The notes beneath the pieces were generated by a model. It was not told the origin of the DNA. It was given only the letters and a program-made list of their open reading frames with translations, and did not search any database. This document shows positions 14,198 through 15,665 of a stretch of 15,665 nucleotides of DNA, in pieces; positions within the stretch are counted from its first letter, which is position 1, and the number at the start of each line of letters is the position of its first letter. Source of the stretch: DASYSA01 sp036003885 (GTDB taxonomy: Bacteria > Acidobacteriota > Blastocatellia > UBA7656); contig DASYSA010000616.1 in assembly GCA_036003885.1 (NCBI GenBank), positions 1 to 15,665 of the forward strand, read 5' to 3'. The position numbers were made by a program, and so were the translations under genes.

Positions 14198-15665
14198 ATG
14201 TCGTTTAGTGGCCCTGTGCAAAACCGTGTTTTAACAGGTGCGCTCGGCCGCAACGAGGCCCTGCGCAACGGGCTGCCAGCGGTTCCGGCGATATCACTGG
14301 CGCTTTTGGTCGCCGGCCCATGGCTCCAGCCGGGATATATCTTCGGCACTGACTGGCCCGGCCCGGCAAGGTTCGAACTTCCAGTAGAGGTATCGAGCTC
14401 GGCGCCGGTTCAAGTCGTCCTGGCGACCATATCGTGGGTGGTCGGGGCAGAGGCGACGGGCAAGCTCCTTGTCTTTGCGATCCTCGCCGGCGGCGCGCTG
14501 GCGGCCTATCTCGCCGTCCCTATCGCCGGCTTCGTCGGTCGAGCCGGCGGGGCAACGCTTTTCATCGCCAACCCATTCGTCTTCGGCCGACTTCACTATG
14601 GTCAGCTGTATCTGCTGGCCGGCTACGCGGTGCTCCCGTGGATGGCCTCGCGCCTCCGGACGTTATGCGCCGAACCGCGCTGGAAAAATGCGGTGCTGTT
14701 CGCGGCGAGCATCTCGCTCGTCGGCATGTTCACTGCTCATCTGTTCCTGGTGGCGTTGGTTCTTTCCGGAGTCGTATTTCTCGCTCATGTTTCGTTCCAT
14801 GCGCACCGTGGCGCCCACCTGAAGTCTTCGGCACCGGCGCTAGCTCTCGCGGCCGGCTTGACCTTCGTCATTTGCTCGTACTGGCTCCTACCGATGCTCG
14901 TTGGCTTCGGATCCGACGCGGCGGTCATAGCGGGAACCGGTGCCGGACTGCTGCGCGCATACGCGGCGGTCCCTGACCGAAGCCTTGGCCTGATTCCGAA
15001 CCTGCTTGGGCTCTATGGGTTCTGGGCCGAGGACGCTCGGCGCTTCACCTCGATGAAAGCATTCGCGCCGATGTGGCCAGTGGCGCTAGTTGTGGTCATT
15101 GCCGTTTCGGCGATCGGCGCGGCGGTGGCGATTCGCGGCAGCCAGCGGTCGGTCCGGGGTTGGGTCGTCGGCCTGATCGTCGCCGCCGCAATCGGCCTGA
15201 TCCTCGAGATGGGTTTATCCCATCCGTTGACCGAGGGTCTCGTGCAATGGCTTGACTCGAATGTGCCCCTCTATCGAGGCATGCGAGACGCCGGCAAGTG
15301 GGCAGCACTGCTGGCCCTTGTGTACTCCCAGCTGTTCGGGCTCGGTGCGAACGAGATCGTGCGACAGATTCGAAAGCTCGACCTGAATGCGGTGCATCGC
15401 GAATGGCTCGGCGGGGCTGCCATCGGACTGTTTCTCGCCGTGCCCCTCTACTACGGCAACGGCCTGCTCTTCGGCATGCACGGCGAGATCAAGCCATCCA
15501 AATACCCGGCCGGTTGGTACCAGGCCGATCGGTTACTGGCACGTGACGCCCATCCGGGCTGGAGTCTGTTCCTGCCGTGGCACGAGTACATGAGCTACTC
15601 GTTCATCCGCAACCAGAACAACGTCGTGGCGTCCCCCGCTCCGACGTTCTTCTCGGTCCCGATTT
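14198..15665 (+). CDS. GT-C-like polytopic membrane protein, 3' truncated by window edge
   Basis: The frame is open from the ATG at 14198 to the window end (489 codons visible), with GAGG 10 nt upstream. About ten or eleven hydrophobic helices are visible. An acidic residue after helix 1 (D52 in IFGTDWPGP), a NPFVFGRLHYGQLYLLAGYA stretch and a late LYRGMRDAGKW motif (about 358-368) match large membrane proteins of the YfhO/PTPS-related/GT-C type, which use lipid-phosphate sugars on the outer face. The last visible residues (from about 420) look soluble. The same layout of an early Asp and a late Arg-x-x-Gly-Lys/Arg loop is found in the 1069-residue protein at 5145, so the two may be distant paralogues. 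It is divergent from the flippase gene and as GC-rich as that gene. Exact activity is unknown. Confidence 0.7.
   Translation, partial: MSFSGPVQNRVLTGALGRNEALRNGLPAVPAISLALLVAGPWLQPGYIFGTDWPGPARFELPVEVSSSAPVQVVLATISWVVGAEATGKLLVFAILAGGALAAYLAVPIAGFVGRAGGATLFIANPFVFGRLHYGQLYLLAGYAVLPWMASRLRTLCAEPRWKNAVLFAASISLVGMFTAHLFLVALVLSGVVFLAHVSFHAHRGAHLKSSAPALALAAGLTFVICSYWLLPMLVGFGSDAAVIAGTGAGLLRAYAAVPDRSLGLIPNLLGLYGFWAEDARRFTSMKAFAPMWPVALVVVIAVSAIGAAVAIRGSQRSVRGWVVGLIVAAAIGLILEMGLSHPLTEGLVQWLDSNVPLYRGMRDAGKWAALLALVYSQLFGLGANEIVRQIRKLDLNAVHREWLGGAAIGLFLAVPLYYGNGLLFGMHGEIKPSKYPAGWYQADRLLARDAHPGWSLFLPWHEYMSYSFIRNQNNVVASPAPTFFSVPI

Noticed and set aside
14110..14349. 80-residue N-terminal extension of the Wzx protein to an ATG at 14349
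   Set aside because: It would overlap the divergent GT-C-like gene by 150 bp, is Arg/Pro-rich, and the GTG at 14109 has GAGGA just upstream and gives the normal family length.
15620..15640. CCCGCTCC string as a possible duplicated tRNA-Gly 3' end (att site)
   Set aside because: Only 8 bases match, and it lies inside the GT-C-like coding frame; this is expected by chance.
1..15665. CRISPR arrays, insertion sequences, transposases, integrases
   Set aside because: No repeat-spacer pattern, no transposase or integrase motifs and no long terminal inverted repeats were seen, despite the composition change suggesting transfer.

Overview
The window is part of a surface or extracellular glycan (polysaccharide) locus from a GC-rich bacterium. 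Nearly every gene is a glycan-assembly gene: two Wzx-type flippases (one partial), two GT4 and two GT2 glycosyltransferases, two large GT-C-like membrane proteins, three SAM-dependent methyltransferases (one TylF/MycF-like, two FkbM-like) and one arylsulfotransferase-family protein. The base composition, the GTG/TTG starts and the arylsulfotransferase subtype would suit an actinobacterium or a GC-rich Chloroflexota-like lineage. No phylogenetic marker is present, so this is only a suggestion.

Layout from left to right: the 3' end of a flippase (+, 2-337); a TylF-like methyltransferase (-, 321-1106) converging on it; a secreted or anchored arylsulfotransferase-family protein (+, 1243-2829); an FkbM methyltransferase (+, 3015-3863) converging on a GT4 glycosyltransferase (-, 3832-5037); a 1069-residue GT-C-like protein with a carbohydrate-binding-like C-terminal domain (+, 5145-8354), followed after one base by a GT2 (+, 8356-9222); a tRNA-Gly(CCC)-like gene with two structural defects (+, 9265-9341); a coding-like but broken segment of unknown identity (9436-9732) that joins a second FkbM methyltransferase (+, 9729-10568). 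A minus-strand operon then reads leftward from 14109: Wzx flippase, GT2, GT4, with ATGA coupling at the first junction and a 1-nt gap at the second. A second GT-C-like membrane protein diverges from it and runs off the right edge (+, 14198->15665).

How the genes could work together (inference): cytoplasmic GT2 and GT4 enzymes build a lipid-linked glycan, the methyltransferases cap or decorate it, Wzx exports it, and the GT-C-like proteins and the arylsulfotransferase act on the outer face of the membrane. The product might be a methylated and possibly sulfated glycan.

Two points need careful annotation. The minus-strand GT4 at 10804 has no ATG, GTG or TTG at its family-typical N-terminus; a well-placed GGAG precedes a CTG, so the gene is about 92 codons longer than its first conventional start suggests. 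GC content also steps up sharply at both ends (about 62-67% in sampled lines of the outer genes against about 52-60% inside roughly 1.1-12.8 kb), which suggests that the middle is a transferred or swapped cassette.
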